Source: Alphaproteobacteria bacterium (GTDB lineage Bacteria > Pseudomonadota > Alphaproteobacteria > Rhizobiales > Xanthobacteraceae). Taken from it: DNA of 64,000 nt. Below are positions 52,533 through 61,801 of the stretch, in pieces. Location of the stretch: contig VAZV01000152.1 of the NCBI GenBank assembly GCA_005884765.1, positions 28,744-92,743 on the forward strand, written 5' to 3'. Position 1 is the stretch's first letter. Every line of letters starts with the position of its first letter. The translations under genes and the position numbers were made by a program. The notes beneath the pieces are model-generated. The model saw only the letters and a program-made list of their open reading frames with translations, did no database searches and had not been told where the DNA came from.

Positions 52533-53450
52533 CTAGCGCACCGGCATTGGCGGCCGCGGCACCGACGACAGCTCTGGATCGAGCGGGACTTGCGCCGCCG
52601 GCGGCGGTAGCGGATCAGCCTGTCGCTGCACGTAAGGTGCGGGAGCCGGCGGCGGCATCATCGGAGCTACCGCGGCTTGCGAGGGCCGATATGTCGCCAT
52701 CGGGCGGCGCGCCGAAGCGGCCGGCCTGGGTGGAGGCGCCGATATTCTGGGCCGCGGGTTTGGCTCCGAAGCTTTGGTCTCGGCGGCTTTGGCATCGGAA
52801 ACCTTGGCCGCGTCGCGAGACATTTGCTCCTGATTAGCCTTGAGCTGCGCGATGCTGGCCTTGAGCTGCTCGATCTCTTGCTCCGCGGCGGCGAGATCGC
52901 TCGCCATCGACTGCAGCGATTGCGCCTCTCCGGAAGACGGAGCTGCGGCGCTCGGCGCGACGCCATCCGCAGCCCGAGCCGGAGGCGCCGGCGGCGGAGA
53001 CGCGGCAGTTGCCACGGATGTCTGAACGGCAGCTGGGCTCGGTTGCGATGAAGTCGCGACGAATTGCGGCGCCCACCTCGCGATCATCCGTTGGGCCGTA
53101 TCGCCGTAAGCCTGCCACGCGGCGGCACCGACACCTATGCACACGGCCAGCAGGAAGCCCGTGAGGCCGCGTATCACCCGCCCGCCGGTCGAGGGCCGGT
53201 TGCCCGGGACCTTTACATTGCCGACGGCCGCAGGACGAAATGTCGTATCAACGGGCGGGATCGGTGGGCCAGCGGCGAACTCCGATCCCGTGCCCTTTTG
53301 CGGATCGGAATGCTGGCGCGCGGCCGCGCGCAGCAGATTGGAAAGCTCTTCCTCCGCGGGATCCGCGGGCGCGACCAGAACGACACCGGGCGCGACCTCA
53401 AGGACATCGTGTGGATCGTCGGGTTGCTTCGGCTTCAGCGTCGACTGCAT
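52533..53450 (-). CDS. Single-span membrane protein with coiled coil and Pro/Ala-rich ends
   Basis: A 305-residue protein of unknown function. The start ATG at 53448-53450 has GGAG six bases upstream. Order: acidic N-terminal cytoplasmic part (about 1-90, DVLEVAPGVVLVAPADPAEEELSNLL), one membrane helix (about 95-112, RGLTGFLLAVCIGVGAAA), a Pro/Ala-rich linker, a short coiled coil (about 182-210, LAAAEQEIEQLKASIAQLKANQEQM) and a Pro-rich tail ending VPRPPMPVR. The layout suggests an envelope-spanning or scaffolding protein. It is convergent with the AAA+ gene, 78 bp away. Confidence 0.8.
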   Translation of the reverse strand: MQSTLKPKQPDDPHDVLEVAPGVVLVAPADPAEEELSNLLRAAARQHSDPQKGTGSEFAAGPPIPPVDTTFRPAAVGNVKVPGNRPSTGGRVIRGLTGFLLAVCIGVGAAAWQAYGDTAQRMIARWAPQFVATSSQPSPAAVQTSVATAASPPPAPPARAADGVAPSAAAPSSGEAQSLQSMASDLAAAEQEIEQLKASIAQLKANQEQMSRDAAKVSDAKAAETKASEPNPRPRISAPPPRPAASARRPMATYRPSQAAVAPMMPPPAPAPYVQRQADPLPPPAAQVPLDPELSSVPRPPMPVR

Positions 53451-53751
53451 TGGCGCTCCGTAACTCAAGTCCCGTAACTCAAGTCAAATGTCACCCGCGT
53501 AAGGGCGGCCGGCGCAAGGCCCGGCTAGGTTCGGCCCCTCCGCCACACTCCAGCCCGGTTTGACCAAAGCAAGGCGATACGATGGAAAGTATACGGCCGC
53601 CGATGGACCGCCTTTCGGGAACTGCCGTCCCTCTCACGCGTGATTTGCGGCAACGGATTCTCTGCTATCGTTGCCCGAGGGCGTTTCGGCCGCGCTCCGT
53701 GGACTGGTCGAGTGACTTTGCTGATTGCGGAATTTCGCAGAAAGAAATGCC

Positions 53752-53967
53752 ATGACGGCGCGTTACATGGTCGGCATCAAGACCAACGGCAAGACCTCAA
53801 GCGTGACGGTCGACGCGGAGGACGCGCTGATCGCAGCCTTGAAGGCCAAACAGATGAATCCGGCAGCAGCGATCACCTACGTGCGCAAGCACAACGTGCG
53901 GGGCGATCGGCGCCATCCGCATCTGGAGGTTTCCAGGGACGAGCCAGCCTCGACGCGACGGCGATAG
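53752..53967 (+). CDS. Small conserved hypothetical protein (71 aa)
   Basis: A small soluble protein: MTARYMVGIKTNGKTSSVTV, then a helix (DAEDALIAALKAKQMNPAAAITYVRK) and a basic tail with SRDEPASTRRR. The start is at 53752, although the frame is open to 53725. I do not recognise a family. It stands alone, about 120 bp before the next gene. Confidence 0.65.
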   Translation: MTARYMVGIKTNGKTSSVTVDAEDALIAALKAKQMNPAAAITYVRKHNVRGDRRHPHLEVSRDEPASTRRR

Positions 53968-54089
53968 CAACGGGATCAACTCTGTGCGAGCGCCAATTCC
54001 GGGCGGGCATTAATTGGCACTTTTGGCGTTATGAATGGTTGGAACGCGGCCTTAAGGATTCGTTCCTCAATCCGTCAATTGGTGTGCAG

Positions 54090-54839
54090 ATGGTCAAGCA
54101 TGTCACTATCGATCGCTGTCGCCGCGCGCTGCTCGGCGCTGCGGGGGCCCTCACGCTGCAAGGCATATTCCGACCGGCGACGGCACTGGGTCAGGCGGCT
54201 TCCGGCGCCAAGATGAAAATCGGCATTATCGGCGCCGGCCATATCGGCGGCACGATCGGCGAGCTCTGGATCAAGGCCGGCCATCCCGTATTTTTCTCGT
54301 CACGTCATCCCGAGGAATTGAAAGAGCTGGTCGATCGGCTTGGGCCTCTTGCACAAGCAGGCACGGTCAATCAGGCGATTGCGTTTGGCGACGTGGCCTT
54401 CCTGGCCGTGCCTTACGGTGCTCTGCCGCAGATCGGGAAAGATTACGGCAAATCGCTCGCAGGCAAGATCGTGCTCGACGCGGACAATGCGGTGGCTGGT
54501 CGCGATGGCGCGATCGCCGACGAGGTCGAGCGCGACGGCATCGGCGTGACGTCGCAGAAATACCTGCCTGGCGCCCGGCTGGTGCGCGCCTTCAACACAC
54601 TCAACTACATGATCTTTGCGCGCGAAGCCAACCGTCCTGCCCCGAAGCTGGCGGTACCGCTTGCCGGCGATGATCAGGAAGCGCTGCAGGTTGCGGCGGG
54701 ACTGGTGCGCGATGCGGGCTTTGATCCGGTGGAGGTCGGCAAGCTCGCGGATGCGAGGCGCTTCCAGCGCGGCGCACCGGGATATGGCCAGAATGTGAGC
54801 GCGAGCGAGCTCAAGCAGAAGCTGTCGCTGGCGCCATGA
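54090..54839 (+). CDS. NADP-binding oxidoreductase, F420-reductase (FNO)-like
   Basis: A 249-residue protein with a Rossmann motif at about 43-52 (KIGIIGAGHIGGTIG) and the FNO/ProC-like pattern NTLNYMIF and GFDPVEVGKL. A 35-residue N-terminal extension (DRCRRALLGAAGAL...ATALGQA) looks like a Tat-type signal, with twin arginines, unlike cytosolic members. So it may act in the periplasm. The frame is open from 53640, but ATG 54090 fits. Its stop overlaps the next start by four bases (54836-54839). Confidence 0.82.
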   Translation: MVKHVTIDRCRRALLGAAGALTLQGIFRPATALGQAASGAKMKIGIIGAGHIGGTIGELWIKAGHPVFFSSRHPEELKELVDRLGPLAQAGTVNQAIAFGDVAFLAVPYGALPQIGKDYGKSLAGKIVLDADNAVAGRDGAIADEVERDGIGVTSQKYLPGARLVRAFNTLNYMIFAREANRPAPKLAVPLAGDDQEALQVAAGLVRDAGFDPVEVGKLADARRFQRGAPGYGQNVSASELKQKLSLAP

Positions 54840-56176
54840 CGGCTTCCACGACAGCTCTCATGAGCTGGTTACAGCGCGCGGTGCCTGCGACGCCGCGGGA
54901 GCGGTCGGCCACGCTGTGGTCCTTTGCCTATTTCTTCGCGCTGCTTGCCGGCTACTACGTGCTGCGTCCGCTGCGCGACCAGATGGGCATCGCCGGTGGC
55001 GTCAAAAACCTGCCCTGGCTGTTCACCGCCACCTTTCTCAGCCTGCTGCTCGCCCAGCCGCTCTATGGCGAGCTGGTGGCGAGGTTGCCGCGGGTCAGGT
55101 TCATTCCTGTGGTCTATCATTTCTTCGTCGCCAACCTGGTTCTGTTCTGGGTGATGCTGACCTTCGACGTCGAGAAGGTGATCGTCGCGCGGGTATTCTT
55201 TGTCTGGGTCAGCGTGTTCAACCTGTTTGCGGTGGCGGTGTTCTGGTCGTTCATGGCCGACCTGTTCACCGCAGAGCAAGGCAAGCGGCTGTTCGGGTTC
55301 ATCGGCGCCGGAGGAACCGCCGGAGCGCTGCTTGGCCCTGTCGTCACGATCTGGCTGTCGGTGCCGCTTGGCCCGGTCAACCTGTTGATCGTGGCCGCCC
55401 TCTTCCTTGAGCTGGCCGTGTTCTGTGTCCATCGCATCGAACGCGCGGCGGATGTGCCGACGCAAGTGGACCCCCGGGGCCAGCGCGTTGGAGGCAGCGC
55501 CTTCGCGGCGCTACCCGAACTGATCCGCTCGCCTTATCTCTTGGGGGTAGCCATTTGGGTCAGCCTGCTCTCGTTCGGCGCGACCATTGCCTATTTCGCG
55601 CAGGCCAACATCGTCTCGGCAACACTGCATGGCGCAGCAAGCCAAACGCGCCTGTTTGCGAGTATCGATCTCGCGGTGGGGCTGTTGAGCCTGGCCACGC
55701 AGGTGTTTGCCACCGCCAGGTTCCTCAAGCGCTTCGGCACCGGCATCTCGGCTGCGGCTCTTCCCGCCGTTTACGTTGTCGGCTTCGCGGCGGTGGCAAT
55801 CGCTCCTTACCTGTCGGTGGTAGTGACGCTCCAGGTCGCGCAACGCTGGATGAACTTTGCGATCGCAAATCCGGCGCGCCAGGTATTCTTCACCGTGGTT
55901 GGGCGCGAGGAAAAGTACAAAGCCAAGAATTTGATCGACGTCGTGATCTATCGCGGCTCGGATGCGTTGTATGGCTGGGTGTACGACAGCCTGCAGGCGC
56001 TGGGATTGAAACTTGGCGCGATCGCGCTTTGCGCGCTTCCGGTCGCTGTGGGATGGCTCATTCTCTCGACCGCGCTGGGACGAACGCAGGAGCGTCTTGC
56101 AACGAAAACTGAGGAAGCGAAAACAGAGGAAGCGAAAACAGACGAAGAAGGAGCGCCGAGATGGCAATCCGGATGA
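54836..56176 (+). CDS. NTP/NDP exchange transporter-like (MFS-related) membrane protein
   Basis: A 446-residue membrane protein with 12 predicted helices. The opening (ATLWSFAYFFALLAGYYVLRPLRDQMGIAGG) and FFTVVGREEKYKAKNLIDVVIYRGSD are hallmarks of the group related to ATP/ADP translocases (TLC) found in non-parasitic bacteria, whose substrates are not known. The C-terminal tail has a short repeat EEAKTEEAKTDEE. It overlaps both neighbours, so the three genes form one operon. Confidence 0.9.
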   Translation: MTASTTALMSWLQRAVPATPRERSATLWSFAYFFALLAGYYVLRPLRDQMGIAGGVKNLPWLFTATFLSLLLAQPLYGELVARLPRVRFIPVVYHFFVANLVLFWVMLTFDVEKVIVARVFFVWVSVFNLFAVAVFWSFMADLFTAEQGKRLFGFIGAGGTAGALLGPVVTIWLSVPLGPVNLLIVAALFLELAVFCVHRIERAADVPTQVDPRGQRVGGSAFAALPELIRSPYLLGVAIWVSLLSFGATIAYFAQANIVSATLHGAASQTRLFASIDLAVGLLSLATQVFATARFLKRFGTGISAAALPAVYVVGFAAVAIAPYLSVVVTLQVAQRWMNFAIANPARQVFFTVVGREEKYKAKNLIDVVIYRGSDALYGWVYDSLQALGLKLGAIALCALPVAVGWLILSTALGRTQERLATKTEEAKTEEAKTDEEGAPRWQSG

Positions 56177-57084
56177 CGCGCCGAATAACCCGCCGCGACT
56201 TCGCCGCACTGGCCGGTGGACTTCTGGTATCGGCCAAAGCCGTGTCGATCAAAGCTTTGGCTCAGACCGAGACACCTCTTCTCACCCGTGCAATTCCCAG
56301 TAGCGGCGAGAGCATTGCCGCCGTTGGCCTCGGCACCGCCTATGTGTTCGATGAGGATAACGAAACGACGCGGAGCAAGGCCGACGCGGTCGTGCAGGCC
56401 CTGCTGAAGAATGGCGGACGGCTGGTCGACACGGCGTCGACCTATGGCGATGCCGAAAGCGTGCTCGGCGAGGTCACCGCAACGGGCGGCTTGCGCGACA
56501 AGCTTTTCATCGCCACCAAGCTCGAGGCGCCTGACGCCCAGGAACTCAAGCGATCACTGGCCCGGCTCAAGACCGCAAAGGTCGATCTGCTGCAGCTCCA
56601 CAACGTCAGTCGCAAGCAGCAATCGCTCGCGCGGTTCAAGGAGTGGAAGGCGCAAGGCGTGTGCCGCTACATCGGCATCACGTGCACAACCCGCCGCGAC
56701 TATCCGGCGGTCGAGGCCGTGCTCGAACGGGAAAAACCGGATTTCGTCCAAATCGACTATTCGCTCGATAATCGCGGCGCCGAGAAAACCATCCTGCCGC
56801 TGGCCGCCGAAATGAAAGCCGGCGTGCTGACCGCCATACCTTATGGCAACGGCAGATTATTCCACGCCGTGCACGGCAAGCAATTGCCGGACTGGGCGCG
56901 GGTGTTCGCGAATTCCTGGGGACAGTTTTTCCTGAAATATTTGCTGGCCGACCCGCGCGTGACGGCGGTGATCCCGGGGACCGCCGATCCGGCCCACATG
57001 ACAGACAATACCGGCGCAATGCGCGGCCCGTTGCCCGATGCCGATCAACGCCGCCGCATGGTCGAGTTCGTCGAAGGGCTTTGA
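56161..57084 (+). CDS. Tat-exported aldo/keto reductase
   Basis: A 307-residue aldo/keto reductase with a Tat signal (RRITRRDFAALAGGLL). The AKR barrel follows: GLGTAYVFDEDNE, DTASTYGDAESVLGEV with the tyrosine, TKLEAP with the lysine, QLHNVS and the NADP loop near ITCTTRRDYPA. It overlaps the transporter gene by 16 bp. With the FNO-like protein, two likely exported oxidoreductases flank the transporter; their substrate is unknown. Confidence 0.9.
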   Translation: MAIRMTRRITRRDFAALAGGLLVSAKAVSIKALAQTETPLLTRAIPSSGESIAAVGLGTAYVFDEDNETTRSKADAVVQALLKNGGRLVDTASTYGDAESVLGEVTATGGLRDKLFIATKLEAPDAQELKRSLARLKTAKVDLLQLHNVSRKQQSLARFKEWKAQGVCRYIGITCTTRRDYPAVEAVLEREKPDFVQIDYSLDNRGAEKTILPLAAEMKAGVLTAIPYGNGRLFHAVHGKQLPDWARVFANSWGQFFLKYLLADPRVTAVIPGTADPAHMTDNTGAMRGPLPDADQRRRMVEFVEGL

Positions 57085-57528
57085 CTACGCCTGAACGATC
57101 GCGGGGAGCCGGTAGGCGCCACTGAGCAGCGGTACGTGTATGTGCCCAGGCTCCGTAGCCGTCTCGAGCCCCGGACGCCGAGGGTCGGCGGGGAATCAAT
57201 GGTGCGATGCACCACGTGCGGGTAGCGGAAATGCCGCGGCCGGCATTGACGTTGCCACAAAGAAACACCGATCATGTCGGACACTTGTGTGGCGAAGTAG
57301 CTGCCGAGCTGCGAGCCCGCCTCGGCACAAGAAATGGCTATGGCTTGCGTTCGGGATGGAACCCGAACGGGGGATGGCGCGTCTTGATGTGGCGGGGGTG
57401 GGGCGTCTTGATGAAAACGAAATCAGAAATTGTCCCGCATGCAGCAGGACGGTCGCGTCGAGATGATCGGATGCGGCGGCCCGGCAACACGTGATCATGT
57501 GTCAAAAAACAAACCGGAGGAAGAGCCC
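57085..57528 (+). promoter_or_regulatory. 444-bp region upstream of the PQQ dehydrogenase
   Basis: No gene is supported. It ends with a strong ribosome-binding site (CGGAGGAAGAG) at 57516-57526. The promoter of the PQQ cluster should be here. I see no clear regulator box. Confidence 0.45.
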
Positions 57529-59262
57529 ATGAAGAAGCAGCCGAGTTACCTTGCTGTATCCGTTGCTATATCTGCCGCCGTTGCCATTGGTGCGACGCTC
57601 GCCGCGTCGCCAGCGTTTGCCCAGTCGGTGGACACTGCGCGCATCGAAGCCGGCGGCCAGAACGACTGGTTGACCTACCATGGCTCCTACAAGTCTTATC
57701 ACTACAGTCCGCTCGCCCAGATCAACACCGGCAATGTCGCCAATCTGAGTGTGGCCTGGATCCATATTCCGGGACGATCCACCCGCGGCCTGCAGTCAAC
57801 GCCGCTGGTGGCCGATGGCGTGCTCTATTACACCGGCTCCTACAGCCGGGTCTTCGCGCTGAACGGCTCCACCGGCGAGGTGATTTGGTCCTATTTTCCG
57901 GAATTGGACGAAGGCCTGATCGCGCGGCAGACCCACTCACCCTACAATCGTGGCGTCGCGATCGGTGACGGCAAGGTCTATGTCGGCACGATGGACGGTC
58001 GACTGATCGCGCTGGACATGAAGACCGGCAAGGTCGCCTGGGACACCAAGCTGATCGATTCCCAGAAGCTGACGGTCGGCTTCACCGGCGCGCCCCTTTT
58101 TGCCAAGGGCACCGTGGTGATCGGCGCGCAGGGCGGGGAATGGCCGGGCCGCGGCCCGATCTTCGGCGTGGACGCCGCAACGGGCAAGAAGAAATGGGAA
58201 TTCCTGACTGTCGCGGGCACTGACGATGCCATGAAGACATGGGGCAGCGACTCCTGGCGGACCGGCGGGGGCGGCGGCTGGATGCCGGGCACCTACGATA
58301 CCGACACCAACACGGTTCTGTGGGGCACCGCCAATCCGGCACCGCTCTACGACTGGTCGGGCGCCGATTTCAAGACGCAAGGCGCGCGCCCCGGCGACAA
58401 CCTCTACACCTCCTCGGTGATTGCGCTGGACGTCGACACCGGCAAGCTCAAGTCCTTTCATCAGGAGCTGCCGCACGACGCCTGGGATTTCGACAGCGCG
58501 GTCGGCGAATTCCTGATGCTGGATCGCGACGGCCAGAAGCTCGTGGTGCACCCTAACAAGAGCGGCTACATCTTCGTCTACGACCGCAATCTCGCCGTGA
58601 AGAACGTCTGGCGGATCACCCAGAACTCCAATTTCGTCAAGAACATCGATCCCAAGACGGGTGAACTGATCGGCCGCCGCGACTTCGCCGCGGGGAAAGT
58701 CGAAGAGCCGCTGTGTCCGCACATCTCGGGCGGCGTCAGCTGGAACTCGGGGTCCTACAATCCCAAGACCGGCCTCTACTACAAGCTTGGCCAGGAATGG
58801 TGCATGACCCTCGACGTCATGAAGACGACGCCGATCGTCGCGCCACAAGCCCAACTGAACATCGGAGCCAACTTCAAGATCGCGCCTCCTCCGAGCGGCG
58901 AGATTTATGGCCATCTCGACGCGCGAGACCCGGTGACCGGGGCCAAGAAGTGGGAGGTCCGCTTCCCCGAGCCGCCGCTCGCCAGCGTGCTGTCGACCGG
59001 AGGCAATCTCGTCTTCGTGCCGGACTCGCGCGGCACCGTCCACGCCTACGATGCAGACTCCGGGACCGAGCTGTGGAATCACTCCGACGGCACCGGCCAT
59101 CAAGGTGGCATCATCAGCTACTCGGCCGGCGGCAAGCAATATGTTGCCGTGGTCGCGGGCTTTGGCGGCATGGCGTCGGACGACTACGCGCCGACCTTCG
59201 GCGGCGTCTACAAGAGCATGCCGCGCGATGACGGCGCGCTCATCGTCTACAGCCTGAAATAG
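57529..59262 (+). CDS. PQQ-dependent alcohol dehydrogenase, lanthanide type
   Basis: A 577-residue periplasmic quinoprotein (eight-bladed propeller). Signal peptide about 1-31 (SPAFA-QS). PQQ/metal site: E204 (GGEWPGRG), N269 (TANPAP), D320 and D322 in WDFD. The second aspartate (D322, WDxD) is the residue that lets XoxF/ExaF-type enzymes bind lanthanides; calcium MxaF has WDFA. The vicinal cysteine pair near residue 105-110 that most MDH/ADH enzymes have is absent. It oxidises an alcohol (methanol, ethanol or other) and passes electrons to the cytochrome encoded next. The frame is open upstream to 57430, but ATG 57529 has an excellent ribosome-binding site. Confidence 0.93.
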   Translation: MKKQPSYLAVSVAISAAVAIGATLAASPAFAQSVDTARIEAGGQNDWLTYHGSYKSYHYSPLAQINTGNVANLSVAWIHIPGRSTRGLQSTPLVADGVLYYTGSYSRVFALNGSTGEVIWSYFPELDEGLIARQTHSPYNRGVAIGDGKVYVGTMDGRLIALDMKTGKVAWDTKLIDSQKLTVGFTGAPLFAKGTVVIGAQGGEWPGRGPIFGVDAATGKKKWEFLTVAGTDDAMKTWGSDSWRTGGGGGWMPGTYDTDTNTVLWGTANPAPLYDWSGADFKTQGARPGDNLYTSSVIALDVDTGKLKSFHQELPHDAWDFDSAVGEFLMLDRDGQKLVVHPNKSGYIFVYDRNLAVKNVWRITQNSNFVKNIDPKTGELIGRRDFAAGKVEEPLCPHISGGVSWNSGSYNPKTGLYYKLGQEWCMTLDVMKTTPIVAPQAQLNIGANFKIAPPPSGEIYGHLDARDPVTGAKKWEVRFPEPPLASVLSTGGNLVFVPDSRGTVHAYDADSGTELWNHSDGTGHQGGIISYSAGGKQYVAVVAGFGGMASDDYAPTFGGVYKSMPRDDGALIVYSLK

Positions 59263-59321
59263 GCCATGGCATGGCTGTCGGGGAGCAGGTGTAAACCGCT
59301 CCCCGGCGGACCGGTGAGCCC

Positions 59322-59708
59322 ATGTGGCTTACGAAACCGGATTTAAGTCTCATGAAGACCTTGCACGTCATGAAATTGGATTTGTTGCCGCGGGCCGTGC
59401 TCGCGGCCGTGTTGACATGCGCCATGCCGGCTTGGGCGCAGCAACCTGCTCCCGGTGCGCCGGACAACGCACCATTCGACGCCGAACAGCTGTTCGCGTC
59501 GACCTGCGGCTGGTGTCACTCCGATGGCGGGCGCGCCGCCGGCAAGGGACCGCAGCTCATGGGCACGAGCAAAAGCGACGACTTTATTCGCGAGCGTATC
59601 AAGAATGGCAAGCCGGGCGCGATGCCGGCGTTCGACGGAGCCCTGAGCGACGCGCAAATCGACGCGATCGTCAAGTACATTCGGTCGCTGAAGCCGCAAC
59701 AGGGATAG
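59322..59708 (+). CDS. Class I cytochrome c
   Basis: A 128-residue monohaem periplasmic cytochrome. Haem motif C-G-W-C-H at 62-66 and an axial methionine in GAMPAFDGALSD. Signal peptide before residue 40 (PAWA-QQ). The ATG at 59322 has GGTGAG upstream; ATG 59352 is an alternative start. Its place between the PQQ dehydrogenase and a XoxJ-like gene identifies it as the enzyme's electron acceptor (XoxG-like). Confidence 0.92.
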   Translation: MWLTKPDLSLMKTLHVMKLDLLPRAVLAAVLTCAMPAWAQQPAPGAPDNAPFDAEQLFASTCGWCHSDGGRAAGKGPQLMGTSKSDDFIRERIKNGKPGAMPAFDGALSDAQIDAIVKYIRSLKPQQG

Positions 59709-59748
59709 ACCAGCGTGATCCGACCGATCCGCCTGGAATAAAAAAACC

Positions 59749-60501
59749 ATGAGCTTGGGCCTGATGGGCTTGGGCCGGATGGACGCGGCGCAGGCGCGGT
59801 CGCTCGACACGATCCGTTCGCTCGGCGCGCTCGGGCTGTGTGCCCACCCCAACTCACTCCCGTTCGCCAACAAGTCGGGCGACCCTCCCGGGTTTCAGGT
59901 CGAGCTGGGGCAGGCGCTGGCGCGCGAACTCGGCGTCTCGCTGAAGCTGGACTGGATCATTACCCAGTACCAGATCCGCAGCGCCGACTGCGACATCATG
60001 ATGGATGTCATTGCCGATCGCGAGGCGCAAGGCGAAACCAATTTGAGGATTTCGAAGCCCTATTATCGAACCGGCGTCGCGCTCGCCGTGCCTTCGGACA
60101 GCAAGCTCACGTCGTTCAAGAGCCTTGACGAGCATACCAAGGTGGGGGTCCAGGTCGGATCGATGGCGGCGATGATCATCGGCCAGCGTCATGTGCCGAC
60201 ATCGACCTTCGGTTTCGAGGTCGATAGCCTCGAGGCCCTGGCTAATCACGAGATCGACGCGGCGGCGGTCACCCCGACGTTCGCCGGCTATTTCAACCTG
60301 ACCCATCCGGACAAGACGGTGCGCATATTGGGCCTCGACGAGGGTGAAGCCAACCTCAACTGGAATGTCGCCGTGGGCATGGTGCGCCCCGACGAGGGAC
60401 TGCGCGATGCCATCGAGGCGGCGATAGAGCGGTTACGCGCCGACGGCACGGTGGAGCGAATATACGCCCGCTACGGTGTGGTGCTGCAATCGCCGAAATA
60501 G
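59749..60501 (+). CDS. XoxJ/MoxJ-like periplasmic substrate-binding protein
   Basis: A 250-residue family 3 binding protein (SBP_bac_3) of the quinoprotein-associated type: LCAHPNSLPFANKSGDPPGFQVEL, DIMMDVIADREAQGETNLRISKPYY and GVQVGSMAAMI. Homologues (XoxJ/MoxJ) help mature the PQQ dehydrogenase. The N terminus from this ATG has only a weak signal sequence (GLGRMDAAQA-RS), so the true start may differ. It closes the three-gene PQQ cluster. Confidence 0.9.
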   Translation: MSLGLMGLGRMDAAQARSLDTIRSLGALGLCAHPNSLPFANKSGDPPGFQVELGQALARELGVSLKLDWIITQYQIRSADCDIMMDVIADREAQGETNLRISKPYYRTGVALAVPSDSKLTSFKSLDEHTKVGVQVGSMAAMIIGQRHVPTSTFGFEVDSLEALANHEIDAAAVTPTFAGYFNLTHPDKTVRILGLDEGEANLNWNVAVGMVRPDEGLRDAIEAAIERLRADGTVERIYARYGVVLQSPK

Positions 60502-60568
60502 TTGCCCGCCATCGATAGGCAGAGGCCATGACCTCGACGATTGAACGCCGGAGAGTGACCGTGCGGGC

Positions 60569-61012
60569 ATGAAACCATCGGTGACGCGCTCCTATCTAGA
60601 CACCCTGTTCGCGAACCGAGATTACGAGGGGCTCGTCTGGCTCTCGTCCATGATTTGTGGTTCTTCGGGGTTTGATCTTCAACACCCAACTTACGGCCTC
60701 TCTCGATCATTGTTTCTGTTCGTTGAAAGCCTTTTTTGGTTTGCTCAAAGCTCTCGTTCGGGCGTTTGGACTTATTTCGAAGCCACACCGGCGACGCGAC
60801 AGCAGAACATGCTTGAGGCGCTGCGCGAACTCGGGCCTGCGGGGTTCGCTGAACAGTACGGCCTTGGCATGGGTGAGTGGACAAATGTGGAGCAGGCTGC
60901 CGAAGTCGATAAATGGCTCTGGGAGAACGAACACACCAACAACGCGTTTCTTTGGCAGTTGGCTGAGCAAAACAGGGCGGCAATGGACGTCCTGGTGCGC
61001 CACGGCCGATGA
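60569..61012 (+). CDS. DUF4375-like hypothetical protein
   Basis: A 147-residue protein. The C-terminal half (TRQQNMLEALRELGPAGFAEQYGLGMGEWTN, then a helix) has the pattern of DUF4375/DMP19 proteins, in which an NGGF-like segment precedes EALREIGA. Here that segment (SGVWTYFEAT) is degenerate. GC content is clearly lower than in genes to the left. A member of such families is found in some toxin-immunity loci; no toxin partner is visible here. Confidence 0.6.
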   Translation: MKPSVTRSYLDTLFANRDYEGLVWLSSMICGSSGFDLQHPTYGLSRSLFLFVESLFWFAQSSRSGVWTYFEATPATRQQNMLEALRELGPAGFAEQYGLGMGEWTNVEQAAEVDKWLWENEHTNNAFLWQLAEQNRAAMDVLVRHGR

Positions 61013-61292
61013 AGATGGGCACTGCTGCTTCGCAGTGGCGCTATGATGCTGGAGCCCGTCTGACGCTCCAACCGGCTAATCTTCGACGTCATGCGAGTTT
61101 GCACTACGCCTCAGGAGCGGTGTCTTGCCGATTTCGCCGGGTTGTCGGGTCGTCCTTCACTTACGGCCGTTTCGATCAATCCTCGGAGCGGCATGAATGG
61201 GCCAAGCTCGGAGCTTCCGCCCGCCGGACTACACTTGGGTTAATCGGGGGCTGCGGGCGACGACAGGTGCTCGTATTGAACAGGAGTTCGAG

Positions 61293-61622
61293 ATGGCCTC
61301 GCAACCCACATCGCCGCTTCTCGTCGGCCAAGTGATCGAGATCAATTTCGCGATCTTCACGCCGAGGATCACCATTCACTCTGAGTATGAGCTAACCGTG
61401 GAAATCATTGCTGGCGACAATATAGGTTTCTCCGACACAGTGGAGTATGAGGCCGTCGCGGTTCGCGATGGCCTAGTAATTCTTTCATGGCAGGAACACA
61501 TCGGAAGCACGATCGTACATGTGCTTGATCTCACTTCCTGCGAGGCATACACGGCGGTAACACCCGCCAAAGGCGGGTTCTTGCGACTGAAGGGTCGGAT
61601 TGAAGTCAAATCTGAAACGTGA
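61293..61622 (+). CDS. MoaF-like small calycin-fold protein
   Basis: A 109-residue protein starting at ATG 61293 with AGGAG upstream; an open frame to 61197 is less likely. The strands LVGQVIEINF, YELTVEIIAGDNIGFSD, GLVILSWQEHIGSTIVHVLDL and CEAYTAV fit MoaF-related domains: a small beta barrel with a conserved W-x-E and a VLDL-type strand. Ligand unknown. Confidence 0.65.
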   Translation: MASQPTSPLLVGQVIEINFAIFTPRITIHSEYELTVEIIAGDNIGFSDTVEYEAVAVRDGLVILSWQEHIGSTIVHVLDLTSCEAYTAVTPAKGGFLRLKGRIEVKSET

Positions 61623-61759
61623 CCTATCGATCGCAAGGCATTTGGAAGAAAAAGCTGCGGCGCGGAAATCGCTGCCATCCAGTCGACATGCGGGCGCTGC
61701 AGCCTTCGGCCGCGCCCGAGACGCCCCGCGACCTCGAATTGACCCTTGCCTTGCGGTCT

Positions 61760-61786
61760 GTAACGCGTTACGAGGTAACGCGTTAC
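61760..61786. promoter_or_regulatory. Tandem perfect palindromes upstream of mazE-type gene (operator)
   Basis: GTAACGCGTTAC occurs twice, at 61760-61771 and 61775-61786, with GAG between (15-bp period). This lies 16-42 bases before the antitoxin ATG (61802), where self-repressing antitoxins bind. A TTGACC (61739) could serve as its -35 box. Confidence 0.75.
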
Positions 61787-61801
61787 AGATGGAGAAGTCC
61801 C

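Noticed and set aside
57937..59139. 400-codon minus-strand frame opposite the PQQ dehydrogenase
   Set aside because: Antisense shadow; the + frame has all quinoprotein motifs.
60471..61022. 183-codon minus-strand frame over the DUF4375-like gene
   Set aside because: Low-quality composition, no start context; it would overlap the end of the XoxJ-like gene.
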